The notes beneath the pieces were generated by a model, which saw only the letters and a program-made list of their open reading frames with translations, made no database searches and was not told the DNA's origin. From Limnomonas spitsbergensis (lineage: Eukaryota; Chlorophyta; Chlorophyceae; Chlamydomonadales), in assembly GCA_037349105.1 (NCBI GenBank), contig JAYJMM010000066.1, positions 186,001-250,000 on the forward strand: a stretch of 64,000 nucleotides of DNA, given 5' to 3'. Position numbers and translations under genes: made by a program. This document shows positions 1-13,407 of this stretch, piece after piece. The stretch's first letter is position 1, and each line of letters starts with the position of its first letter.

Positions 1-2892
1 CGCGCAGCACCCAAGAGGTCCTGATACACCGCGCAGCACCCAAGAGGTCCTCATAGACCGCGCAGCACCCAAGAGGTCCTGATAGACCGCGCAGCACTCA
101 AGAGGTCCTGATACACCGCGCAGCACCCAAGAGGTCCTGATACACCGCGCAGCACCCAAGAGGTCCTGATACACCGCGCAGCACCCAAGAGGTCCTGATA
201 CACCGCGCAGCACCCAAGAGGTCCTGATACACCGCGCAGCACCCAAGAGGTCCTGATACACCGCGCAGCACCCAAGAGGTCCTGATAGACCGCGCAGCAC
301 CCAAGAGGTCCTGATACACCGTGCAGCACCCAAGAGGTCCTGATACACCGCGCAGCACCCAAGAGGTCCTGATACACCGCGCAGCACCCAAGAGGTCCTG
401 ATACACCGCGCAGCACCCAAGAGGTCCTGATAGACCGCGCAGCACCCAAGAGGTCCTCATAGACCGCGCAGCACCCAAGAGGTCCTGATAGACCGCGCAG
501 CACTCAAGAGGTCCTGATACACCGCGCAGCACCCAAGAGGTCCTGATACACCGCGCAGCACCCAAGAGGTCCTGATACACCGCGCAGCACCCAAGAGGTC
601 GTGAAACACCGCTCAGCACCCAAGAGGTCGTGATACACCGCGCAGCACCCAAGAGGTCCTGATACACCGCGCAGCACCCAAGAGGTCCTGATACACCGCG
701 CAGCACCCAAGAGGTCCTGATACACCGTGCAGCACCCAAGAGGTCCTGATACACCGCGCAGCACCCAAGAGGTCCTGATACACCGCGCAGCACCCAAGAG
801 GTCCTGATACACCGCGCAGCACCCAAGAGGTCCTGATACACCGCGCAGCACCCAAGAGGTCCTGATACACCGCGCAGCACCCAAGAGGTCCTGATACACC
901 GCGCAGCACCCAAGAGGTCCTGATACACCGCGCAGCACCCAAGAGGTCCTGATACACCGCGCAGCACCCAAGAGGTCCTGATACACCGCGCAGCACCCAA
1001 GAGGTCCTCATAGACCGCGCAGCACCCAAGAGGTCCTGATAGACCGCGCAGCACTCAAGAGGTCCTGATACACCGCGCAGCACCCAAGAGGTCCTGATAC
1101 ACCGCGCAGCACCCAAGAGGTCCTGATACACCGCGCAGCACCCAAGAGGTCCTGATAGACCGCGCAGCACCCAAGAGGTCCTGATACACCGCGCAGCACC
1201 CAAGAGGTCCTGATACACCGCGCAGCACCCAAGAGGTCCTGATACACCGCGCAGCACCCAAGAGGTCCTGATACACCGCGCAGCACCCAAGAGGTCCTGA
1301 TACACCGCGCAGCACCCAAGAGGTCCTGATACACCGCGCAGCACCCAAGAGGTCCTGATACACCGCGCAGCACCCAAGAGGTCCTGATAGACCGCGCAGC
1401 ACCCAAGAGGTCCTGATACACCGCGCAGCACCCAAGAGGTCCTGATACACCGCGCAGCACCCAAGAGGTCCTGATACACCGCGCAGCACCCAAGAGGTCG
1501 TGATACACCGCGCAGCACTCAAGAGGTCCTGATACACCGCGCAGCACCCAAGAGGTCCTGATAGACCGCGCAGCACTCAAGAGGTCCTGATACACCGCGC
1601 AGCACCCAAGAGGTCCTGATAGACCGCGCAGCACCCAAGAGGTCCTGATACACCGTGCAGCACCCAAGAGGTCCTGATACACCGCGCAGCACCCAAGAGG
1701 TCCTGATACACCGCGCAGCACCCAAGAGGTCCTGATACACCGCGCAGCACCCAAGAGGTCCTGATAGACCGCGCAGCACCCAAGAGGTCCTGATACACCG
1801 CGCAGCACCCAAGAGGTCCTGATACACCGTGCAGCACCCAAGAGGTCCTGATACACCGCGCAGCACCCAAGAGGTCCTGATACACCGCGCAGCACTCAAG
1901 AGGTCCTGATAGACCGCGCAGCACCAATGAGGTCCTGATAGCCCGCGCAGCACCCAAGAGGTCCTGATACACCGCGCAGCACCCAAGAGGTCCTGATACA
2001 CCGCGCAGCACCCAAGAGTTCCTGATACACCGCGCAGCACCCAAGAGGTCCTGATACACCGCGCAGCACCCAAGAGGTCGTGAAACACCGCTCAGCACCC
2101 AAGAGGTCCTGATACACCGCGCAGCACCCAAGAGGTCCTGATAGACCGCGCAGCACCCAAGAGGTCCTGATACACCGCGCAGCACCCAAGAGGTCCTGAT
2201 ACACCGCGCAGCACCCAAGAGGTCCTGATACACCGCGCAGCACTCAAGAGGTCCTGATAGACTGCGCAGCACCCAAGAGGTCCTGATAGACCGCGCAGCA
2301 CCCAAGAGGTCCTGATACACCGCGCAGCACCCAAGAGGTCGTGAAACACCGCTCAGCACCCAAGAGGTCGTGATACACTGCGCAGCACCCAAGAGGTCCT
2401 GATACACCGCGCAGCACCCAAGAGGTCCTGATACACCGCGCAGCACCCAAGAGGTCCTGATACACCGCGCAGCACCCAAGAGGTCCTGATACACCGCTCA
2501 GCACCCAAGAGGTCGTGATACACCGCGCAGCACCCAAGAGGTCCTGATACACCGCGCAGCACCCAAGAGGTCCTGATACACCGCTCAGCACCCAAGAGGT
2601 CGTGATACACCGCGCAGCACCCAAGAGGTCCTGATACACCGCGCAGCACCCAAGAGGTCCTGATACACCGCGCAGCACCCAAGAGGTCCTGATACACCGC
2701 GCAGCACCCAAGAGGTCCTGATACACCGCGCAGCACCCAAGAGGTCGTGAAACACCGCTCAGCACCCAAGAGGTCCTGATAGACCGCGCAGCACCCAAGA
2801 GGTCCTCATAGACCGCGCAGCACCCAAGAGGTCCTCATAGACCGCGCAGCACCCAAGAGGTCCTCATAGACCGCGCAGCACCCAAGAGGTCC

Positions 2893-5614
2893 TCATAGAC
2901 CGCGCAGCACCCAAGAGGTCCTGATACACCGCGCAGCACCCAAGAGGTCCTGATAGACCGCGCAGCACCCAAGAGGTCCTGATACACCGCTCAGCACCCA
3001 AGAGGTCGTGAAACACCGCTCAGCACCCAAGAGGTCCTCATAGACCGCGCAGCACCCAAGAGGTCGTGATACACCGCGCAGCACCCAAGAGGTCCTGATA
3101 CACCGCGCAGCACCCAAGAGGTCCTGATACACCGCGCAGCACCCAAGAGGTCCTGATACACCGCGCAGCACCCAAGAGGTCCTGATACACCGCGCAGCAC
3201 CCAAGAGGTCCTGATACACCGCGCAGCACCCAAGAGGTCCTGATACACCGCGCAGCACCCAAGAGGTCGTGATACACCGCGCAGAACCCAAGAGGTCCTG
3301 ATACACCGCGCAGCACCCAAGAGGTCCTGATAGACCGCAGCACCCAAGAGGTCCTGATACACCGCGCAGCACCCAAGAGGTCCTGATACACCGCGCAGCA
3401 CCCAAGAGGTCCTGATACACCGCGCAGCACCCAAGAGGTCCTGATACACCGAGCAGCACCCAAGAGGTCCTGATAGACCGCGCAGCACCCAAGAGGTCGT
3501 GATACACCGCGCAGCACCCAAGAGGTCCTGATACACCGCGCAGCACCCAAGAGGTCCTGATACACCGCGCAGCACTCAAGAGGTCCTGATACACCGCGCA
3601 GCACCCAAGAGGTCCTGATACACCGCGCAGCACCCAAGAGGTCCTCATAGACCGCGCAGCACCCAAGAGGTCGTGATACACCGCGCAGCACCCAAGAGGT
3701 CCTGATACACCGCGCAGCACCCAAGAGGTCCTGATACACCGCGCAGCACCCAAGAGGTCCTGATACACCGCGCAGCACCCAAGAGGTCCTGATACACCGC
3801 GCAGCACCCAAGAGGTCCTGATACACCGCGCAGCACCCAAGAGGTCCTGATACACCGCGCAGCACCCAAGAGGTCCTGATACACCGCGCAGCACCCAAGA
3901 GGTCCTGATACACCGCGCAGCACTCAAGAGGTCCTGATAGACCGCGCAGCACCAATGAGGTCCTGATAGACCGCGCAGCACCCAAGAGGTCCTGATACAC
4001 CGCGCAGCACCCAAGAGGTCCTGATACACCGCGCAGCACCCAAGAGGTCCTGATACACCGCGCAGCACCCAAGAGGTCCTGATACACCGCGCAGCACCCA
4101 AGAGGTCGTGAAACACCGCTCAGCACCCAAGAGGTCCTGATACACCGCGCAGCACCCAAGAGGTCCTGATAGACCGCGCAGCACCCAAGAGGTCCTGATA
4201 GACCGCGCAGCACCCAAGAGGTCCTGATACACCGCGCAGCACCCAAGAGGTCCTCATAGACCGCGCAGCACCCAAGAGGTCCTGATACACCGCGCAGCAC
4301 CCAAGAGGTCCTGATAGACCGCGCAGCACCCAAGAGGTCCTGATACACCGCTCAGCACCCAAGAGGTCGTGAAACACCGCTCAGCACCCAAGAGGTCCTC
4401 ATAGACCGCGCAGCACCCAAGAGGTCGTGATACACCGCGCAGCACCCAAGAGGTCCTGATACACCGCGCAGCACCCAAGAGGTCCTGATACACCGCGCAG
4501 CACCCAAGAGGTCCTGATACACCGCGCAGCACCCAAGAGGTCCTGATACACCGCGCAGCACCCAAGAGGTCCTGATACACCGCGCAGCACCCAAGAGGTC
4601 CTGATACACCGCGCAGCACCCAAGAGGTCGTGATACACCGCGCAGAACCCAAGAGGTCCTGATACACCGCGCAGCACCCAAGAGGTCCTGATAGACCGCA
4701 GCACCCAAGAGGTCCTGATACCCTGCGCAGCACCCAAGAGGTCCTGATACACCGCGCAGCACCCAAGAGGTCCTGATACACCGCGCAGCACCCAAGAGGT
4801 CCTGATACACCGAGCAGCACCCAAGAGGTCCTGATAGACCGCGCAGCACCCAAGAGGTCGTGATACACCGCGCAGCACCCAAGAGGTCCTGATACACCGC
4901 GCAGCACCCAAGAGGTCCTGATACACCGCGCAGCACTCAAGAGGTCCTGATACACCGCGCAGCACCCAAGAGGTCCTGATACACCGCGCAGCACCCAAGA
5001 GGTCCTCATAGACCGCGCAGCACCCAAGAGGTCGTGATACACCGCGCAGCACCCAAGAGGTCCTGATACACCGCGCAGCACCCAAGAGGTCCTGATACAC
5101 CGCGCAGCACCCAAGAGGTCCTGATACACCGCGCAGCACCCAAGAGGTCCTGATACACCGCGCAGCACCCAAGAGGTCCTGATACACCGCGCAGCACCCA
5201 AGAGGTCCTGATACACCGCGCAGCACCCAAGAGGTCCTGATACACCGCGCAGCACCCAAGAGGTCCTGATACACCGCGCAGCACTCAAGAGGTCCTGATA
5301 GACCGCGCAGCACCAATGAGGTCCTGATAGACCGCGCAGCACCCAAGAGGTCCTGATACACCGCGCAGCACCCAAGAGGTCCTGATACACCGCGCAGCAC
5401 CCAAGAGGTCCTGATACACCGCGCAGCACCCAAGAGGTCCTGATACACCGCGCAGCACCCAAGAGGTCGTGAAACACCGCTCAGCACCCAAGAGGTCCTG
5501 ATACACCGCGCAGCACCCAAGAGGTCCTGATACACCGCGCAGCACCCAAGAGGTCCTGATACACCGCGCAGCACTCAAGAGGTCCTGATAGACCGCGCAG
5601 CACCCAAGAGGTCC
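2893..5614. repeat. Higher-order repeat inside the 29-bp array (period 1361 bp)
   Basis: The stretch beginning at 2893 recurs beginning at 4254. The minus-strand translations of 2893-4116 and 4254-5477 are both 407 codons and differ at one residue that I can see. 1361 bp equals 47 units minus 2 bp, the 2 bp being the shared deletion in the unit that reads gatagaccgcagcac. This is a recent block duplication of about 47 units, as expected from unequal exchange. Confidence 0.85.
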
Positions 5615-6189
5615 TGATAGACCGCGCAGCACCCAAGAGGTCCTGATACACCGCGCAGCACCCAAGAGGTCGTGAAACACCGCTCAGCACCCAAGAGGTC
5701 GTGATACACCGCGCAGCACCCAAGAGGTCCTGATACACCGCGCAGCACCCAAGAGGTCCTGATACACCGCGCAGCACCCAAGAGGTCCTGATACACCGCG
5801 CAGCACCCAAGAGGTCCTGATACACCGCTCAGCATCCAAGAGGTCGTGATACACCGCGCAGCACCCAAGAGGTCCTGATAGACCGCGCAGCACCCAAGAG
5901 GTCCTGATACACCGCTCAGCACCCAAGAGGTCGTGATACACCGCGCAGCACCCAAGAGGTCCTGATACACCGCGCAGCACCCAAGAGGTCCTGATACACC
6001 GCGCAGCACCCAAGAGGTCCTGATACACCGCGCAGCACCCAAGAGGTCCTGATACACCGCGCAGCACCCAAGAGGTCGTGAAACACCGCGCAGAACCCAA
6101 GAGGTCCTGATACACCGCGCAGCACCCAAGAGGTCCTGATAGACCGCAGCACCCAAGAGGTCCTGATACACTGCGCAGCACCCAAGAGG

Positions 6190-9100
6190 TCGTGATACAC
6201 CTAGCAGCACCCAAGAGGTCCTCATAGACCGCGCAGCACCCAAGAGGTCCTGATACACCGCGCAGCACCCAAGAGGTCCTGATAGACCGCGCAGCACCCA
6301 AGAGGTCGTGATACACCGCGCAGCACCCAAGAGGTCCTGATACACCGCGCAGCACCCAAGAGGTCCTGATACACCGCGCAGCACCCAAGAGGTCCTGATA
6401 CACCGCGCAGCACCCAAGAGGTCCTGATAGACCGCGCAGCACCCAAGAGGTCCTGATACACCGCGCAGCACCCAAGAGGTCCTGATACACCGTGCAGCAC
6501 CCAAGAGGTCCTGAAACACCGCGCAGCACCCAAGAGGTCCTGATACACCGCGCAGCACCCAAGAGGTCCTGATACACCGCGCAGCACCCAAGAGGTCCTG
6601 ATACACCGCGCAGCACCCAAGAGGTCCTGATAGACCGCGCAGCACCAATGAGGTCCTGATACACCGCGCAGCACCCAAGAGGTCATGATACACCGCGCAG
6701 CACCCAAGAGGTCCTGATACACCGCGCAGCACCCAAGAGGTCCTGATACACCGCGCAGCACCCAAGAGGTCCTGATACACCGCGCAGCACCCAAGAGGTC
6801 TTGATACACCGCGCAGCACCCAAGAGGTCCTGATACACCGCGCAGCACCCAAGAGGTCCTGATACACCGTGCAGCACCCAAGAGGTCCTGATACACCGCG
6901 CAGCACCCAAGAGGTCCTGATACACCGCGCAGCACTCAAGAGGTCCTGATAGACCGCGCAGCACCAATGAGGTCCTGATACACCGCGCAGCACCCAAGAG
7001 GTCATGATACACCGCGCAGCACCCAAGAGGTCCTGATACACCGCGCAGCACCCAAGAGGTCCTGATACACCGCGCAGCACCCAAGAGGTCCTGATAGACC
7101 GCGCAGCACCCAAGAGGTCCTGATACACCGCTCAGCACCCAAGAGGTCGTGATACACCGCGCAGCACCCAAGAGGTCCTGATACACCGCGCAACACCCAA
7201 GAGGTCCTGATACACCGCGCAGCACCCAAGAGGTCCTGATACACCGCGCAGCACCCAAGAGGTCCTGATACACCGCGCAGCACCCAAGAGGTCGTGAAAC
7301 ACCGCGCAGCACCCAAGAGGTCCTGATACACCGCGCAGCACCCAAGAGGTCCTGATAGACCGCAGCACCCAAGAGGTCCTGATACACTGCGCAGCACCCA
7401 AGAGGTCGTGATACACCTAGCAGCACCCAAGAGGTCCTCATAGACCGCGCAGCACCCAAGAGGTCCTGATACACCGCGCAGCACCCAAGAGGTCCTGATA
7501 GACCGCGCAGCACCCAAGAGGTCGTGATACACCGCGCAGCACCCAAGAGGTCCTGATACACCGCGCAGCACCCAAGAGGTCCTGATACACCGCGCAGCAC
7601 CCAAGAGGTCCTGATACACCGCGCAGCACCCAAGAGGTCCTGATAGACCGCGCAGCACCCAAGAGGTCCTGATACACCGCGCAGCACCCAAGAGGTCCTG
7701 ATACACCGCGCAGCACCCAAGAGGTCCTGAAACACCGCGCAGCACCCAAGAGGTCCTGATACACCGCGCAGCACCCAAGAGACCTGATACACCGCGCAGC
7801 ACCCAAGAGGTCCTGATACACCGCGCAGCACCCAAGAGGTCCTGATACACCGCGCAGCACCCAAGAGGTCCTGATACACCGCGCAGCACCCAAGAGGTCC
7901 TGATACACCGCGCAGCACCCAAGAGGTCCTGATACACCGCGCAGCACCCAAGAGGTCCTGATACACCGCGCAGCACCCAAGAGGTCCTGATACACCGCGC
8001 AGCACCCAAGAGGTCCTGATACACCGCGCAGCACCCAAGAGGTCCTGATACACCGCGCAGCACCCAAGAGGTCCTGATACACCGCGCAGCACCCAAGAGG
8101 TCCTGATACACCGCGCAGCACCCAAGAGGTCCTGATACACCGTGCAGCACCCAAGAGGTCCTGATACACCGCGCAGCACCCAAGAGGTCCTGATACACCG
8201 CGCAGCACTCAAGAGGTCCTGATAGACCGCGCAGCACCAATGAGGTCCTGATACACCGCGCAGCACCCAAGAGGTCATGATACACCGCGCAGCACCCAAG
8301 AGGTCCTGATACACCGCGCAGCACCCAAGAGGTCCTGATACACCGCGCAGCACCCAAGAGGTCCTGATAGACCGCGCAGCACCCAAGAGGTCCTGATACA
8401 CCGCTCAGCACCCAAGAGGTCGTGATACACCGCGCAGCACCCAAGAGGTCCTGATACACCGCGCAGCACCCAAGAGGTCCTGATACACCGCGCAGCACCC
8501 AAGAGGTCCTGATACACCGCGCAGCACCCAAGAGGTCCTGATACACCGCGCAGCACCCAAGAGGTCCTGATACACCGTGCAGCACCCAAGAGGTCCTGAT
8601 ACACCGCGCAGCACCCAAGAGGTCCTGATACACCGCGCAGCACTCAAGAGGTCCTGATAGACCGCGCAGCACCAATGAGGTCCTGATACACCGCGCAGCA
8701 CCCAAGAGGTCATGATACACCGCGCAGCACCCAAGAGGTCCTGATACACCGCGCAGCACCCAAGAGGTCCTGATACACCGCGCAGCACCCAAGAGGTCCT
8801 GATACACCGCGCAGCACCCAAGAGGTCCTGATACACCGCGCAGCACTCAAGAGGTCCTGATAGACCGCGCAGCACCAATGAGGTCCTGATACACCGCGCA
8901 GCACCCAAGAGGTCATGATACACCGCGCAGCACCCAAGAGGTCCTGATACACCGCGCAGCACCCAAGAGGTCCTGATACACCGCGCAGCACCCAAGAGGT
9001 CCTGATACACCGCGCAGCACCCAAGAGGTCGTGAAACACCGCTCAGCACCCAAGAGGTCCTGATACACCGCGCAGCACCCAAGAGGTCCTGATAGACCGC

Positions 9101-12100
9101 GCAGCACCCAAGAGGTCCTCATAGACCGCGCAGCACCCAAGAGGTCCTCATAGACCGCGCAGCACCCAAGAGGTCCTCATAGACCGCGCAGCACCCAAGA
9201 GGTCCTGATACACCGCGCAGCACCCAAGAGGTCCTGATAGACCGCGCAGCACCCAAGAGGTCCTGATACACCGCTCAGCACCCAAGAGGTCTTGATAGAC
9301 TGCGCAGCACCCAAGAGGTCCTCATAGACCGCGCAGCACCCAAGAGGTCGTGATACACCGCGCAGCACCCAAGAGGTCCTGATACACCGCGCAGCACCCA
9401 AGAGGTCCTCATAGACCGCGCAGCACCCAAGAGGTCCTCATAGACCGCGCAGCACCCAAGAGGTCCTGATACACCGCGCAGCACCCAAGAGGTCCTCATA
9501 GACCGCGCAGCACCCAAGAGGTCCTGATACACCGCGCAACACCCAAGAGGTCCTGATACACCGCGCAGCACCCAAGAGGTCCTGATACACCGCGCAGCAC
9601 CCAAGAGGTCCTGATACACCGCGCAGCACCCAAGAGGTCGTGAAACACCGCGCAGAACCCAAGAGGTCCTGATACACCGCGCAGCACCCAAGAGGTCCTG
9701 ATAGACCGCAGCACCCAAGAGGTCCTGATACACTGCGCAGCACCCAAGAGGTCGTGATACACCTAGCAGCACCCAAGAGGTCCTCATAGACCGCGCAGCA
9801 CCCAAGAGGTCCTGATACACCGCGCAGCACCCAAGAGGTCCTGATAGACCGCGCAGCACCCAAGAGGTCGTGATACACCGCGCAGCACCCAAGAGGTCCT
9901 GATACACCGCGCAGCACCCAAGAGGTCCTGATACACCGCGCAGCACCCAAGAGGTCCTGATACACCGCGCAGCACCCAAGAGGTCCTGATAGACCGCGCA
10001 GCACCCAAGAGGTCCTGATACACCGCGCAGCACCCAAGAGGTCCTGATACACCGTGCAGCACCCAAGAGGTCCTGAAACACCGCGCAGCACCCAAGAGGT
10101 CCTGATACACCGCGCAGCACCCAAGAGACCTGATACACCGCGCAGCACCCAAGAGGTCCTGATACACCGCGCAGCACCCAAGAGGTCCTGATACACCGCG
10201 CAGCACCCAAGAGGTCCTGATACACCGCGCAGCACCCAAGAGGTCCTGATACACCGCGCAGCACCCAAGAGGTCCTGATACACCGCGCAGCACCCAAGAG
10301 GTCCTGATACACCGCGCAGCACCCAAGAGGTCCTGATACACCGCGCAGCACCCAAGAGGTCCTGATACACCGCGCAGCACCCAAGAGGTCCTGATACACC
10401 GCGCAGCACCCAAGAGGTCCTGATACACCGCGCAGCACCCAAGAGGTCCTGATACACCGCGCAGCACCCAAGAGGTCCTGATACACCGTGCAGCACCCAA
10501 GAGGTCCTGATACACCGCGCAGCACCCAAGAGGTCCTGATACACCGCGCAGCACTCAAGAGGTCCTGATAGACCGCGCAGCACCAATGAGGTCCTGATAC
10601 ACCGCGCAGCACCCAAGAGGTCATGATACACCGCGCAGCACCCAAGAGGTCCTGATACACCGCGCAGCACCCAAGAGGTCCTGATACACCGCGCAGCACC
10701 CAAGAGGTCCTGATAGACCGCGCAGCACCCAAGAGGTCCTGATACACCGCTCAGCACCCAAGAGGTCGTGATACACCGCGCAGCACCCAAGAGGTCCTGA
10801 TACACCGCGCAGCACCCAAGAGGTCCTGATACACCGCGCAGCACCCAAGAGGTCCTGATACACCGCGCAGCACCCAAGAGGTCCTGATACACCGCGCAGC
10901 ACCCAAGAGGTCGTGAAACACCGCGCAGAACCCAAGAGGTCCTGATACACCGCGCAGCACCCAAGAGGTCCTGATAGACCGCAGCACCCAAGAGGTCCTG
11001 ATACACTGCGCAGCACCCAAGAGGTCGTGATACACCTAGCAGCACCCAAGAGGTCCTCATAGACCGCGCAGCACCCAAGAGGTCCTGATACACCGCGCAG
11101 CACCCAAGAGGTCCTGATACACCGCGCAGCACCCAAGAGGTCCTGATACACCGCGCAGCACCCAAGAGGTCCTGATACACCGCGCAGCACCCAAGAGGTC
11201 CTGATACACCGCGCAGCACCCAAGAGGTCCTGATACACCGCGCAGCACCCAAGAGGTCCTGATACACCGCGCAGCACCCAAGAGGTCCTGATACACCGCG
11301 CAGCACCCAAGAGGTCCTGATACACCGCGCAGCACCCAAGAGGTCCTCATAGACCGCGCAGCACCCAAGAGGTCCTGATAGACCGCGCAGCACTCAAGAG
11401 GTCCTGATACACCGCGCAGCACCCAAGAGGACCTGATACACCGCGCAGCACCCAAGAGGTCCTGATACACCGCGCAGCACCCAAGAGGTCCTGATACACC
11501 GCGCAGCACCCAAGAGGTCCTGATACACCGCGCAGCACCCAAGAGGTCCTGATACACCGCGCAGCACCCAAGAGGTCCTGATACACCGCGCAGCACCCAA
11601 GAGGTATGATACACCGCGCAGCACCCAAGAGGTCCTGATACACCGCGCAGCACCCAAGAGGTCCTGATACACCGCGCAGCACCCAAGAGGTCCTGATACA
11701 CCGCGCAGCACCCAAGAGGTCCTGATACACCGCGCAGCACCCAAGAGGTCCTGATACACCGCGCAGCACCCAAGAGGTCCTGATACACCGCGCAGCACCC
11801 AAGAGGTCCTGATACACCGCGCAGCACCCAAGAGGTCCTGATACACCGTGCAGCACCCAAGAGGTCCTGATACACCGCGCAGCACCCAAGAGGTCCTGAT
11901 ACACCGCGCAGCACTCAAGAGGTCCTGATAGACCGCGCAGCACCAATGAGGTCCTGATACACCGCGCAGCACCCAAGAGGTCATGATACACCGCGCAGCA
12001 CCCAAGAGGTCCTGATACACCGCGCAGCACCCAAGAGGTCCTGATACACCGCGCAGCACCCAAGAGGTCCTGATACACCGCGCAGCACCCAAGAGGTCGT

Positions 12101-12250
12101 GAAACACCGCTCAGCACCCAAGAGGTCCTGATACACCGCGCAGCACCCAAGAGGTCCTGATAGACCGCGCAGCACCCAAGAGGTCCTCATAGACCGCGCA
12201 GCACCCAAGAGGTCCTCATAGACCGCGCAGCACCCAAGAGGTCCTCATAG
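6190..12250. repeat. Higher-order repeats marked by a 'cctagcagc' unit
   Basis: A rare variant unit (gatacacctagcagcac) occurs near 6199, 7416, 9762 and 11035, each time followed by the same order of other variant units. Spacings are about 1216 (42 units minus 2 bp), 2346 (81 units minus 3 bp) and 1273 bp (44 units minus 3 bp). The minus-strand 256-codon translations of 7438-8208 and 9784-10554 are nearly identical. The right half of the array was therefore built by duplication of 1.2-2.3 kb blocks rather than unit by unit. Confidence 0.75.
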
Positions 12251-12911
12251 ACCGCGCAGCACCCAAGAGGTCCTGATACACCGCGCAGCACCCAAGAGGT
12301 CCTGATAGACCGCGCAGCACCCAAGAGGTCCTGATACACCGCTCAGCACCCAAGAGGTCTTGATAGACTGCGCAGCACCCAAGAGGTCCTCATAGACCGC
12401 GCAGCACCCAAGAGGTCGTGATACACCGCGCAGCACCCAAGAGGTCCTGATACACCGCGCAGCACCCAAGAGGTCCTCATAGACCGCGCAGCACCCAAGA
12501 GGTCCTGATAGACCGCGCAGCACCCAAGAGGTCCTGATACACCGCGCAGCACCCAAGAGGTCCTGATAGACCGCGCAGCACCCAAGAGGTCCTGATACAC
12601 CGCTCAGCACCCAAGAGGTCCTGATACACCGCGCAACACCCAAGAGGTCGTGATACACCGCGCAGCACCCAAGAGGTCCTGATAGACCGCGCAGCACCCA
12701 AGAGGTCCTGATACACCGCGCAGCACCCAAGAGGTCCTGATAGACCGCGCAGCACCCAAGAGGTCCTGATACACCGCGCAGCACCCAAGAGGTCCTGATA
12801 GACCGCGCAGCACCCAAGAGGTCCTGATACACCGCGCAGCACCCAAGAGGTCCTGATACACCGCGCAGCACCCAAGAGGTCCTGATACACCGCGCAGCAC
12901 CCAAGAGGTCC

Positions 12912-13407
12912 TGGGTGGGTGGGGTCCTGAAACATGTCACCTCCTTATTCCATGAACCCCTGAACCCCTGAACCCCTGAACCCCTGGACCCTATGACTAT
13001 CGCACCCTTCACCCTAATCATCACCTATTACCCAGCCCTTTCTTATCATGTGTAAGGAGGGAGGGGTGGGGCATAGCTTCTTCTCCCTCAGCGGATATGA
13101 GGCTGATGAAGGACTATCCACACACCATGTGCGCTCCCCTAGTGCCGACCGGCTACAAGACCCCAGCATGGCACACACAAACTGCTATAGCCTCTTCCAC
13201 AAACTACGTGCGCTCCCTTTGGTGCCGACCGGCTACAATATCCCAGAGCACAGTACACACAAACTGCTATTGCCTCTCCCGCACACTTCCTCACCAGGTG
13301 CCCACCTTCTCTCCCCCCCACACACACCTGCCCCTCTCCCTCCGCTCCCCTCCACCACTCAGGCGTGCACTTTCTGTTCGTCCTGCTCAGAATCCCCTCT
13401 GGTGCAG
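12912..13407. other. Boundary between satellite and nuclease gene, with short duplications
   Basis: This non-coding transition contains gaacccct repeated four times (about 12952-12988) directly after the array. Two direct copies of a ~79-bp segment follow, at about 13129-13207 and 13208-13286; both begin gtgcgctccc and contain gtgccgaccggctac. A pyrimidine-rich tract ends in candidate 3' splice sites (ctcag near 13366; gtgcag ending at 13407). No upstream exon of the nuclease gene could be recognised here. Confidence 0.6.

Larger units (their letters stand above)
1..12912. repeat. 29-bp satellite/minisatellite array, about 445 units
   Basis: A continuous head-to-tail array of a 29-bp unit (core gcagcacccaagaggtcctg followed by ata[c/g]accgc). 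It starts before the window and ends at about 12912, where the last unit runs into ggtgggtggggtcctg. Units differ by a few recurrent substitutions: atacacc/atagacc/gaaacacc, gcgcag/gctcag/gtgcag, cccaag/ctcaag and caatgag. Rare 1-2 bp deletions occur, for example near 3338, 4698, 6146, 7363 and 7781. Because 29 is not a multiple of 3 and the reverse complement of the consensus has no stop codon, all three minus frames stay open for long stretches. The resulting repetitive reading frames of up to 651 codons are artefacts of the unit and not genes. Position next to a gene fits a subtelomeric, pericentromeric or intronic satellite; the sequence alone does not decide. Confidence 0.97.

Noticed and set aside
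1..12912. Possible CRISPR array (29-bp repeats)
   Set aside because: Units are directly tandem with no unique spacers, and the genome is eukaryotic.
51..12935. Dozens of long minus-strand ORFs (up to 651 codons) in the first 13 kb
   Set aside because: They are the three-frame translation of a 29-bp satellite whose minus strand lacks stops. Starts and ends coincide with variant units, overlapping frames are equally long, and there is no codon bias or non-repetitive part.
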